Source: Aliirhizobium wenxiniae
Lineage (GTDB): Bacteria; Pseudomonadota; Alphaproteobacteria; Rhizobiales; Rhizobiaceae
NCBI RefSeq assembly: GCF_019511445.1
Contig: NZ_JAEUAN010000016.1
Coordinates: forward strand, 62,001 to 126,000
Direction of reading: 5' to 3'
DNA: 64,000 bases
Position numbers and translations under genes: made by a program. Positions 43,934 to 51,881 of the stretch are shown here, in pieces; position 1 is the stretch's first letter; each line of letters opens with the position of its first letter. Below the pieces are notes generated by a model that worked only from the letters and a program-made list of their open reading frames with translations, searched no databases and was not told the DNA's origin.

Positions 43934-45343
43934 ATGACAAAGACATCCTTTTCTCCCATTCATGTAATCGGCGGCGGGCTTGCAGGGTCCGAAGCCGCCT
44001 GGCAGATCGCCGAGGCCGGAATTCCGGTCATCCTGCACGAAATGCGCGGCGTGCGCGGTACCGATGCACATAAAACAGACGGTCTTGCCGAACTGGTGTG
44101 CTCCAACTCCTTCCGCTCCGACGATGCTACGGCAAATGCCGTCGGCGTCATCCATGCGGAGATGAGGCTTGCCAATTCGCTGATCATGGCATCTGCCGAC
44201 AAGCATCAGGTTCCGGCAGGCGGCGCGCTCGCCGTGGATCGCGACGGTTTTTCCGATGCGGTGACCGCTGCAATTTCTAGCCATCCGCTGATCACCGTCG
44301 TGCGCGAGGAAGTCCAGGGGATACCACCTGCGGAGTGGGATCTTGCGGTGGTTGCCACCGGCCCCCTCACCTCGCCTTCGCTTGCAGCTTCGATCCAGGC
44401 AGAAACCGGTGAAGACCAGCTCGCCTTCTTCGACGCGATCGCGCCGATCGTGCATCGCGATTCGATCGACATGGATACCTGCTGGTACCAGTCGCGATAC
44501 GACAAGGTCGGCCCCGGCGGCACGGGCAAGGATTATATCAACTGCCCGCTCGACAAGGACCAATACGAGGCTTTTGTCGACGCGCTGATTGCCGGCGATA
44601 CGGTCGGCTTCAAGGAATGGGAAGGCACCCCTTATTTCGACGGCTGCCTGCCGATCGAAGTGATGGCGGAGCGCGGCCGCGAAACATTGCGCCACGGCCC
44701 GATGAAACCGATGGGTCTCACCAATTCTCACAATCCGACCGTCAAGGCCTATGCCGTCGTACAGCTTCGTCAGGACAATGCACTCGGCACGCTCTACAAC
44801 ATGGTCGGCTTCCAGACGAAGCTGAAATACGGTGCGCAGGCGGAGATTTTTCGCATGATTCCCGGCCTGCAGAATGCCGAATTCGCCCGGCTCGGCGGCC
44901 TGCACCGCAACACCTATATCCAGTCGCCGATCCTGCTCGACCGGTCCTTGACCTTGAAGAGCCGTCCGGGCCTGCGCTTTGCCGGCCAGATAACCGGTTG
45001 CGAAGGTTATGTCGAAAGCGCCGCCATCGGCCTGCTTGCCGGACGGTTTGCCGCCGCCGAGCGCAAGGGAGAGCCGCTTACGCCGCCGCCTGCGACGACA
45101 GCCTTCGGTTCTCTTCTCGGCCACATTACCGGCGGCCATCTCATTCACGACGAGGAACCCGGCAAGCGGTCCTTTCAGCCGATGAATATCAATTTCGGTC
45201 TGTTTCCGGAGCTTGAACCCGGCTCGATCGTCAAACCTGAGGGCGTGAAGCGTTTCCGCGGCAAGGACAAGACGATCATGAAACGCCAGCTCCTTTCAGC
45301 GCGAGCGCTGAAAGATTGTGCTAATTGGCTCGGTCTGGCGTAG
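43934..45343 (+). CDS. trmFO: methylenetetrahydrofolate--tRNA-(uracil-5-)-methyltransferase
   Basis: FAD- and folate-dependent enzyme that makes m5U54 in the tRNA T loop. 469 aa. FAD motif IHVIGGGLAGSEAAWQIAEAG, family motifs ELVCSNSFRSD, TCWYQSRYD, GPMKPMGLTN and GLHRNTYIQSP, plus the C-terminal GYVESAAIGLLAGRF. The start MTKTSFSPIH at 43934 is preferred; 43880 and 43922 are in frame but have no ribosome site. Its last 23 bp overlap the convergent gene. Confidence 0.94.
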   Translation: MTKTSFSPIHVIGGGLAGSEAAWQIAEAGIPVILHEMRGVRGTDAHKTDGLAELVCSNSFRSDDATANAVGVIHAEMRLANSLIMASADKHQVPAGGALAVDRDGFSDAVTAAISSHPLITVVREEVQGIPPAEWDLAVVATGPLTSPSLAASIQAETGEDQLAFFDAIAPIVHRDSIDMDTCWYQSRYDKVGPGGTGKDYINCPLDKDQYEAFVDALIAGDTVGFKEWEGTPYFDGCLPIEVMAERGRETLRHGPMKPMGLTNSHNPTVKAYAVVQLRQDNALGTLYNMVGFQTKLKYGAQAEIFRMIPGLQNAEFARLGGLHRNTYIQSPILLDRSLTLKSRPGLRFAGQITGCEGYVESAAIGLLAGRFAAAERKGEPLTPPPATTAFGSLLGHITGGHLIHDEEPGKRSFQPMNINFGLFPELEPGSIVKPEGVKRFRGKDKTIMKRQLLSARALKDCANWLGLA

Positions 45344-45845
45344 ACGCATCACCATCGGCGGCGGCCAGTTCCTGGCCGCTTGCCTTTTCACCGGCAATAT
45401 CTTCGCCGGCATCGCCGCCTCTGCCTGAAACGCTGACATAATTGTCGAGCAACCAGAGCGAAACTTCGGCAGCTTCCCGCTCGTTCACGAATACAAATTC
45501 AGCATTCAGGGTCGGCGCGTCGAGGAATTCCGCAGAAAAGCCCTTGGCATCCGGCAGAGGAACAATCCTCACACGGCCCGGCTGGATGAGATGGCAGGCG
45601 TAATGGTTGCGCCGATTGCGCATGAAGCCTGTCTTATCGTTGTGCAAGCGAACGAAGACGTCGCCATCTTTCGTGGCGTGAAGACTGCGAATTGCTTCTT
45701 CGGGAAATGCGCGACCGAATTCGAGAATTGCGGTGCCGAGATCGAAACGCCCCTGCTCGTCGTTCCTGCGGGCGATGCCCCTTATGTAATAAACGAGAAC
45801 GAGAATCAGCGCGACGATGGCGATCCAGATGATAAGGGCACTCAA
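45321..45845 (-). CDS. membrane-anchored protein of unknown function
   Basis: 174 aa: one N-terminal transmembrane helix (SALIIWIAIVALILVLVYYI), then a soluble domain with FGRAFPEEAIRSLHATKDG and VFVRLHNDKTGFMRNRRNHY. The C terminus is acidic. I favour a TTG start at 45845, because GAGGAG lies 6 bp upstream; the GTG at 45863 lacks one. It looks like a cytoplasmic-facing or periplasmic anchored protein; no family known to me. It overlaps trmFO tail-to-tail by 23 bp. Confidence 0.65.
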   Translation of the reverse strand: MSALIIWIAIVALILVLVYYIRGIARRNDEQGRFDLGTAILEFGRAFPEEAIRSLHATKDGDVFVRLHNDKTGFMRNRRNHYACHLIQPGRVRIVPLPDAKGFSAEFLDAPTLNAEFVFVNEREAAEVSLWLLDNYVSVSGRGGDAGEDIAGEKASGQELAAADGDASTPDRAN

Positions 45846-45937
45846 ACCACGTCTCCTCGGCACAGAAGGTTTTTGGGGGCAGGTCTTCGGGTTGCATAGT
45901 CCCTAGCCTGCGAGGCTTGCGCGAATATTATGCCGCA

Positions 45938-46792
45938 TCACAAGCGTCTGAGTAGAACAGCTTTCATCATCCGGATCTGGCGACGCCATTGCGGCTGTTG
46001 CAGCCCACCGGCAAACGCATCCGCGCCGAGTTTTCTTGCGCACTTCAAAACCGGCTCCGAGAGCGAGGCAGGCAGGAAGGCGGGAAAGAGCGGGGCCGGG
46101 ATGGAACCGGCGCGGCGCGCCTTTTCCAGATGTTCTAGCCCGAGACCGGCGAAGGCGTCGATCGCGGCCGAAATGCGCGCCTTGTCTTCGCCAGCAAGAA
46201 AGCTGTCACGATCGAGGCCGGTCGCCGAAAGAATATCGAGCGGCACATAAATCTGCCGCCGATGGTTATGGATCGGGAGCAGCATCAGCAAGCCGGCTAT
46301 CGATTGCGCCACGCCCGCATGCCCGGCAGCGTCCGTAGATTGGCTTGCCAATTCCGGCGCAAGAACGAGGCTTGCCAACTGGATCAAAGCAGATGCCGTT
46401 TCGCCCGAATAACCCTCGAGCGCATTTCTGTCCGGCAACGCATCGTCGTAGAGATCGAAGATACGTGCCTCGGTCATGGCAACCAGCGTTTGACGCGGCA
46501 ACCGGTAACGCTCGACGGTGTCCAACAGACCGGCCGCCAGCGGGTTGCCGCCAGCGTCTCCTTCGGCACCACCTTCCAAGAGATCCCGCCACCATTGCAG
46601 GCGGATCTCGCCCGGTAACGGCTCGCGCACCACATCGCGGATGCGGGCAAGCTCTGCATTGAAGGCATAAAGAGTTGCAAGCGCGCCCCGCTTGTCTTCC
46701 GGCGAAAGAAGGCATGCCAGATAGCGGTCGCGATCGGTATCGCGCAGCATGGCGAGGCAAAGCGCAGCGTTGTCGGGAGATGCGCCGGACAT
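45938..46792 (-). CDS. squalene/phytoene synthase-family protein (NDUFAF6-like)
   Basis: 284 aa all-helical isoprenoid-synthase fold. Only weak remnants of the two Asp-rich motifs are seen: RIRDVVREPLPGEIRLQWWRD in place of DxxxD, and a shortened second motif. No hopanoid or carotenoid genes are near. Alphaproteobacterial members beside Mth938-type genes are homologues of NDUFAF6, a mitochondrial complex I assembly factor. ATG at 46792 is 1 bp after the Mth938 stop, so the two are cotranslated. A prenyl synthase activity is uncertain. Confidence 0.8.
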   Translation of the reverse strand: MSGASPDNAALCLAMLRDTDRDRYLACLLSPEDKRGALATLYAFNAELARIRDVVREPLPGEIRLQWWRDLLEGGAEGDAGGNPLAAGLLDTVERYRLPRQTLVAMTEARIFDLYDDALPDRNALEGYSGETASALIQLASLVLAPELASQSTDAAGHAGVAQSIAGLLMLLPIHNHRRQIYVPLDILSATGLDRDSFLAGEDKARISAAIDAFAGLGLEHLEKARRAGSIPAPLFPAFLPASLSEPVLKCARKLGADAFAGGLQQPQWRRQIRMMKAVLLRRL

Positions 46793-46793
46793 G

Positions 46794-47180
46794 TCAGACC
46801 GCAATCAGAGCAGCCGCGACGGCGCGGGATTCGGAAAGCATGATGTTGAAGGTGCGCACCGCCGCACCAGTACTCATCGGATCGGAAGAAATCCCATTGG
46901 CCCTCAGCGCGGCTTTCACTTCAGCGGGTATAGGCCTCATTTCAACGCCAGTCCCGACCAGCAGAAACTCGATACCGGATGCGTCCGACAATACGCGTTC
47001 CAGAGAAGCAACGGTAAGAAGATCGCCATCCTGCATGTTCCAGCCATGAATGCCCGAGGGCAGGCAGAGGATGGAGCCGCGATGCGACATGTCGGCAAAA
47101 CGAAAGCCGCCATTGCCATAGGCGTCGATCGGCGCACGGCCCGGAAAATGGGCTTCGCGGATTTCGATCCCTCGTGCCAT
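46794..47180 (-). CDS. Mth938-like (DUF498) protein, NDUFAF3 homologue
   Basis: 128 aa. Motifs FRFADMSHRGSILCLPSGIHGW and EFLLVGTGVEMRPIPAEVKAAL belong to the Mth938/AAMDC family; its eukaryotic member NDUFAF3 assists respiratory complex I assembly. GAGGAGGGC precedes the ATG at 47180. In many alphaproteobacteria it lies by secDF-yajC. Here yajC is next, but no secDF lies between. Confidence 0.85.
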   Translation of the reverse strand: MARGIEIREAHFPGRAPIDAYGNGGFRFADMSHRGSILCLPSGIHGWNMQDGDLLTVASLERVLSDASGIEFLLVGTGVEMRPIPAEVKAALRANGISSDPMSTGAAVRTFNIMLSESRAVAAALIAV

Positions 47181-47207
47181 GGCGCTTGCCCTCCTCAAGA
47201 ACAAATG

Positions 47208-47250
47208 TGCCCGGACGCCGTTCCGCCTCATGGCGGAATGCATCCGGGCA
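47208..47250. repeat. nested inverted repeat between yajC and the Mth938 gene
   Basis: TGCCCGGA (47208-47215) pairs with TCCGGGCA (47243-47250), and inside, TTCCGCC (47221-47227) with GGCGGAA (47232-47238), loop TCAT. An ACCGGT...ACCGGT hairpin lies next to it toward yajC. On the minus strand this could terminate yajC or attenuate the downstream pair; it has no clear U-tract. Confidence 0.6.
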
Positions 47251-47292
47251 ATAGATCACCGGTCTTTAAAGAAAACCGGTTCGATACTTCGC

Positions 47293-47649
47293 TTACTTGG
47301 TCGGAGCAGCTTCGGTCTTGACCGGCTCGCCCTTGACCTTGACTTCAGCGATGTAGGCGCGCTGAGCGCGGATCTTCACGCCTTCGGCGATTTCGACTTC
47401 AAGTTCGTTATCGTCGATGACCTTGCTCACCTTGCCCGTGATGCCGCCGCCGAGAACGACCTGGTCGCCACGACGAATGCTGTCGAGCGTTTCCTTGCGC
47501 TTCTTGGCCTGGGCGCGCTGCGGACGGATGAGGAAGAAATACCACACCACCATCAGGGGTGCGAACAGCATGACCATCTGCAGGATGGAATCGGTACCCG
47601 AGGGGGCTGCTGCGCCACTCGCCTGGGCGAATGCTTCGGTAATGAACAT
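47293..47649 (-). CDS. yajC: Sec translocon auxiliary subunit YajC
   Basis: 118 aa single-span membrane protein of the SecDF-YajC complex. The helix MVMLFAPLMVVWYFFLIRPQ is followed by AQAKKRKETLDSIRRGDQVV and a beta domain. GGAGTT precedes the ATG at 47649. Its usual partners secD and secF are not found in the 112 bp after it. Confidence 0.95.
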   Translation of the reverse strand: MFITEAFAQASGAAAPSGTDSILQMVMLFAPLMVVWYFFLIRPQRAQAKKRKETLDSIRRGDQVVLGGGITGKVSKVIDDNELEVEIAEGVKIRAQRAYIAEVKVKGEPVKTEAAPTK

Positions 47650-47833
47650 CGAGAACTCCTAAAACTACCGGAGACTCCCCGCCCCCGTTTAAGCCGCCGG
47701 AATATAGTTGCGATGGACCGGAATGCAACAGAAAGCGGCACTTCGCCGTACCGAATCCACGGCTCAACGCCTTTCTATGCAATGACGAGCGTGTTACCGG
47801 CGCAAAACAATGACGAAAAAGAGGGAAAGCACC

Positions 47834-48706
47834 ATGAGCGACGATATCAACGCACAGGTCCTTGCCGAGATCCGGCGCCTTGCCGATGCGGTCGAACGCC
47901 TCGCGGGACCGCCACCTGCCGTCAACGACTGGAATAGCGCGGATTGCTTCGTCTGGGTGCCATCAAACCTGAAGCTCCAGCCGGTGCCACGGCCCAACCG
48001 CATCGCGCTGACGCTGATCCGCGGCGTCGATCACGTCCGCGACATCCTGCACGAAAACACGCTTCGCTTCGCCGAAGGCTATCCGGCGAACAATGTGCTT
48101 TTGTGGGGTGCGCGCGGCATGGGCAAATCGTCGCTGGTCAAGGCTGTCCATGAGGATGTGCGCTCCGTGACCGGTAATCCGCTCAAGCTCGTCGAGGTGA
48201 ATCGCGAGGACATTGCCTCACTGCCCGCCCTGATGGACATCCTCAAATTATCGAAACAGCGTGTCCTTCTTTTCTGCGACGACCTGTCTTTCGATCATGA
48301 CGACACCGCTTACAAGTCTCTCAAGGCTGCGCTCGACGGCGGCATCGAAGGTCGACCGGACAATGTCCTTTTCTATGCCACGTCCAACCGCCGCCACCTG
48401 CTCCCCCGCAACATGATGGAAAACGAGCAGTCGACCGCCATCAATCCTTCCGAGGCGGTGGAAGAAAAGGTTTCGCTCTCCGACCGATTCGGCCTGTGGC
48501 TCGGCTTCCACAAATGCAGCCAGGATGATTATCTGGCGATGATCGATGGTTATGCTATCCATTTCGACTTGGGCCTCGAACACGAGACCTTGCATGCCGA
48601 GGCGCTTGAATGGGCAACGACGCGCGGTGGCCGTTCCGGCCGCGTCGCCTGGCAATATATTCAGGATCTGGCCGGACGATTGCGCAAGCCGCTGAACCGC
48701 GACTGA
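47834..48706 (+). CDS. DUF815 ATP-binding protein
   Basis: 290 aa AAA-type ATPase. Walker A VLLWGARGMGKSSLVKAV (residues ~95-112), Walker B RVLLFCDDLSFD, sensor 1 LFYATSNRRHL with Arg, and an Arg finger-like SDRFGLWLGFHKC. DUF815 ATPases are widespread in proteobacteria with no firm function. GAGGG precedes the ATG at 47834. It is divergent from yajC, sharing 184 bp of intergenic DNA. Confidence 0.88.
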   Translation: MSDDINAQVLAEIRRLADAVERLAGPPPAVNDWNSADCFVWVPSNLKLQPVPRPNRIALTLIRGVDHVRDILHENTLRFAEGYPANNVLLWGARGMGKSSLVKAVHEDVRSVTGNPLKLVEVNREDIASLPALMDILKLSKQRVLLFCDDLSFDHDDTAYKSLKAALDGGIEGRPDNVLFYATSNRRHLLPRNMMENEQSTAINPSEAVEEKVSLSDRFGLWLGFHKCSQDDYLAMIDGYAIHFDLGLEHETLHAEALEWATTRGGRSGRVAWQYIQDLAGRLRKPLNRD

Positions 48707-48728
48707 AATCGAATAATCATCAGACGCA

Positions 48729-48755
48729 AAAAAGCCCGGCAATGCCGGGCTTTTT
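48729..48755. terminator. bidirectional terminator between the DUF815 and nlpD-like genes
   Basis: AAAAAGCCCGGC and GCCGGGCTTTTT form an 11-12 bp stem with loop AAT; T-runs exist on both strands, so it serves both convergent genes. Confidence 0.92.
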
Positions 48756-48781
48756 CGTTGTCCCCTTGAAACGCAATACAA

Positions 48782-50326
48782 TTATTCAAGGTAGGTATTC
48801 GGGTTGACCGGCGTTGCGTCCTTGCGCACTTCGAAGTGAACCTGCGGACGCTGCGCGTCGCCGCTCATGCCGGAAGAGGCAAGCGTCTGACCGCGAGTGA
48901 CCTTCTGGCCGCGGGTGACGTTGATCGCGCTTGCGTGGCCGTAAACTGTAACCTTGCCGTCGTCATGGCGCACCAGCACGGTGTTGCCGAGCTGCTTCAG
49001 ACCGTTGCCGGCATAGATGACGACGCCGTTTTCAGCGGCCTTAATCGGCGTGCCTTCCGGAACCGAGATGTCGATACCATCATTGCGGCTGCCGTTGACG
49101 TTGGCACCGTAGCCGGCAATGACCGCACCGTTGACCGGCCAGCGGTACTTCTCGATGCCGGTAGACTGCGGCGCAACAGAAGCGACGTCCGCCTTCTTTT
49201 CAACTTCGCTGAGCGATGCGTTTTCTGCTGAGGCCGGCTTGGACGGTGCAGCAACAGCGGGTTCGACCTTGGCGACGACCGGGGCCGGCTGCTGGGCCGC
49301 AACCTTAGGCGCGACGGGCGCAGGTTCGGCAGGCTTCTGCGGAACAGATGCGGTGCGAACCGGATCCGTCATGCCATTGCCGACCTTGAGCGTCTGGCCG
49401 GTGCGGACGGTGCCGTCGGTCATGCCGTTTGCAGCCTTCAGCGCATCGACGGAGGTGCCGGTTTCGCGGGCAATCTTGGTCAGCGTGTCGCCGGGCTTGA
49501 CGGTGTAGGTGCCACCGAGCGGCTTGCCGCCGGGAGGGGTGATCTTGCCGGGTTCTGCCAGCGACTTGTCACGCGACGGCAGGACAGCGAGCTTCTGCTC
49601 GGTCTGATTTGCCGGTGCAGGCGCGTTGTTCGGCAAATCGATGTCGCCAGCAGCCGTCTTGGCGGAGTTGCGTGCGGGACCGAATGTCGGGATGACCACC
49701 GACTGACCGGCAGCGAGTGCGCCGCCATTGGCCCGAAGGATTTCCTTTTCCGGAACGCCGTAACGGTTTGCAAGCGTCTTGGCGGTTTCACCCGGGCGCA
49801 GCGTGACGCGCGGTGCGTTGACTGTCGACCAGCCGGACATCGGCTTGACCGTGCCGGTCGTCAGGTTGTCCGCATTGCGCGCCGGGGCGACGTTGGAAGA
49901 CTGCGGGAACGGCTGAGCCATGGCCTGCTGACGCGCCGCCGAGTCAGAACCGGATACGGGTGGAAGTTCGCCCGGAGCAGCAAGCTCAGAGCGCTGAACA
50001 CTCGACGGAGCCGATGCGACGCGCGCCGGAGATGAGTAACCGCCCGATGCTGGATAAGGCTGCGAAGACGCAACATTGTTCGAGCTGTATTGCGGCTGCA
50101 TGCCCTGGGAGGACGAAACATCTCCGCGCGGCACAGGCGCCTGACCATAAGCACCACCACCCTGCCGCTGCGGGATGGATGCCGTCGTCATGTTGTCCGT
50201 GCCGTCAAACAGACCGGAAAAACGCGTGGCGTCCGAGCTGCAACCGGTCGCAGCGCTGGCCAGCAAGGCTGCCGCTGCGAACTTTACAACGGATGTACCG
50301 AACTTGGATGAACTCTTGAAACGCAT
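48782..50326 (-). CDS. nlpD: NlpD-like LysM/M23 lipoprotein, degenerate zinc site
   Basis: 514 aa. A lipoprotein signal ends in SAATGC (Cys29). Two LysM domains follow (residues ~175-215 with LRPGETAKTLANRYGVPEKE, ~272-318 with YTVKPGDTLTKIARETG), joined by Ala/Pro-rich linkers. The C-terminal LytM/M23 domain reads YRWPVNGAVIAGYG...DGIDIS...VHFEVR. The zinc ligands of active M23 are altered: HxxxD is Asn415-x-x-x-Asp419, and HxH is Gln495-x-His497, while His464 (YGHAS) stays. E. coli NlpD has the same loss and acts as an amidase activator. Gene order surE-pcm-nlpD matches E. coli. Confidence 0.88.
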   Translation of the reverse strand: MRFKSSSKFGTSVVKFAAAALLASAATGCSSDATRFSGLFDGTDNMTTASIPQRQGGGAYGQAPVPRGDVSSSQGMQPQYSSNNVASSQPYPASGGYSSPARVASAPSSVQRSELAAPGELPPVSGSDSAARQQAMAQPFPQSSNVAPARNADNLTTGTVKPMSGWSTVNAPRVTLRPGETAKTLANRYGVPEKEILRANGGALAAGQSVVIPTFGPARNSAKTAAGDIDLPNNAPAPANQTEQKLAVLPSRDKSLAEPGKITPPGGKPLGGTYTVKPGDTLTKIARETGTSVDALKAANGMTDGTVRTGQTLKVGNGMTDPVRTASVPQKPAEPAPVAPKVAAQQPAPVVAKVEPAVAAPSKPASAENASLSEVEKKADVASVAPQSTGIEKYRWPVNGAVIAGYGANVNGSRNDGIDISVPEGTPIKAAENGVVIYAGNGLKQLGNTVLVRHDDGKVTVYGHASAINVTRGQKVTRGQTLASSGMSGDAQRPQVHFEVRKDATPVNPNTYLE

Positions 50327-50450
50327 TGACTCGACCTACTCATGACGCAACCATCATGGAGATCATTAAAACCCGTTAGTCTTACTGGGTGGTTAAAGCA
50401 CCGCACCAAAAGTCGGTATTTTGTCAAATTGCTAACCATGCCGACCGCGC

Positions 50451-51104
50451 TCAAAGAGCGGCGGCGATATGGGGAACGAGCGGAAGATAGGGAGCCGGGA
50501 AGAGATCCTCGCGCTCGAAACGGCTGCCGGTCTTGGTCAGGCGCGTCATCAGGCAGGTCTCGTCGTCAAGGATGAGCGGGGCGATCATCGAGCCGCCATG
50601 CGTCAGTTGCTCGGCATAGAAACGCGGCAGAGTGGCGAAAGCGGCCGTCACGAGAATGCGGTCGAACGTGCCCTCGCCCGGCAATCCATTAATGCCATCG
50701 GCCTGACGGATGATGACATTGCGAAGCCCAAGCGCATCCATCCGTGCATTGGCCGACGTGACCAGAGTACGATACCGCTCGACGGTGGTGACCCGTTCGG
50801 CGATGCGCCCCATGACGGCTGCGGTAAAACCGCTGCCTGTGCCGATTTCGAGCACTCGGTGACCGGGCTTTACCTGCAGGCGATGCAAAAGCCGTACAGC
50901 GAGATCGGCGCCTTCCATGAAGGCGCCGCAGTCGATCGGGATGGTGCGGCTGGAATAGGCTTCCTCTGCAAGCGGCGCTGGTACGAACTGGGACCGAGGC
51001 GTCTGCTCGACAGCCGTCAGAAGGTCGAGATCGGAAATACCCTCAGCCCGCAGTCGCAGGACGAGTGCAGCAAATCCTTCCCTCTCGACCATTCCAGGTT
51101 TCAA
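50451..51104 (-). CDS. pcm: protein-L-isoaspartate O-methyltransferase
   Basis: Repairs isoaspartyl residues using SAM. 217 aa. Motif I VLEIGTGSGFTAAVM binds SAM; SRTIPIDCGAFMEGADLAV covers the substrate region in place of the SQPY/F type, as in other alphaproteobacterial homologues. The TTG at 51104 has GGGAG 7 bp upstream and overlaps the surE stop; the ATG at 51092 is the alternative. It forms one unit with surE. Confidence 0.92.
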   Translation of the reverse strand: MKPGMVEREGFAALVLRLRAEGISDLDLLTAVEQTPRSQFVPAPLAEEAYSSRTIPIDCGAFMEGADLAVRLLHRLQVKPGHRVLEIGTGSGFTAAVMGRIAERVTTVERYRTLVTSANARMDALGLRNVIIRQADGINGLPGEGTFDRILVTAAFATLPRFYAEQLTHGGSMIAPLILDDETCLMTRLTKTGSRFEREDLFPAPYLPLVPHIAAAL

Positions 51105-51871
51105 CCGGCAACTCCCAATCCAAGTGCGGATGCGACGCGATCCTGAGCCGAATAATCGGTCAGGTCCAGCTTCAACGGCGTCACGGAAATCCTGTTTTGC
51201 TTGAGCGCCTGAATATCCGTCCCGTCACGGAAGTTGCCTTTCCGATCGGAGAATTTCAGCCAGTAATAAGGGCGACCGCGGCCGTCCTCACGCGCATCTA
51301 TCATCAGGCCGAAATCGAGCTTGCCCTGCGATGTCACCTCGATGCCCTGAACCTCTTCCGGTGCGCAATGCGGGAAGTTGACGTTGAGGAACGTTCCCTC
51401 GGGAAGCTCGACCGTCATCAGCTTGCGGATGATATCGGTCGCGTGAGCTTCGGCCACTTCCCATGGCGTGAAACGGCCATTCTCCTTGCGCGCCGCCTGG
51501 CTGACGGCAATCGAACGCACACCTTGCAACGTTCCCTCGATCGCGCCGGCCACCGTACCGGAATAGGTGATGTCGTCGGCAAGGTTGCCGCCGTCATTGA
51601 TGCCCGACAGGACGAGATCGGGCTTGCCGCCCATGATCTCGCTGATCGCCATGATGACGCAATCGGTCGGCGTGCCGCGCAAGGCGTAACGCTTCTCGTC
51701 GATCTTGCGCAGCCGCAGCGGCTCGGACAGTGTCAACGAATGCGCAAGACCACTCTGGTCCGTCTCCGGCGCAACGATCCAGACATCATCGGAAATGGTG
51801 CGAGCGATCCGTTCCAGGACTGCCAGACCTTCCGCGTGGATACCATCGTCGTTGGTGAGGAGAATGCGCAT
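51101..51871 (-). CDS. surE: 5'-nucleotidase SurE
   Basis: 256 aa metal-dependent nucleotide/exopolyphosphatase. N-terminal MRILLTNDDGIHAEGL holds the two metal Asp; APETDQSGLAHSLTL, SGINDGGNLADDITYSGTV and NFPHCAPEEVQGI complete the active site. Cotranscribed between serS (10 bp) and pcm (overlap). Confidence 0.96.
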   Translation of the reverse strand: MRILLTNDDGIHAEGLAVLERIARTISDDVWIVAPETDQSGLAHSLTLSEPLRLRKIDEKRYALRGTPTDCVIMAISEIMGGKPDLVLSGINDGGNLADDITYSGTVAGAIEGTLQGVRSIAVSQAARKENGRFTPWEVAEAHATDIIRKLMTVELPEGTFLNVNFPHCAPEEVQGIEVTSQGKLDFGLMIDAREDGRGRPYYWLKFSDRKGNFRDGTDIQALKQNRISVTPLKLDLTDYSAQDRVASALGLGVAG

Positions 51872-51881
51872 GCGTATATCC

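Noticed and set aside
45938..46792. Carotenoid or hopanoid biosynthesis gene
   Set aside because: No hpn, crt or squalene-cyclase neighbours and eroded Asp-rich motifs; the Mth938 context fits the assembly-factor branch better.
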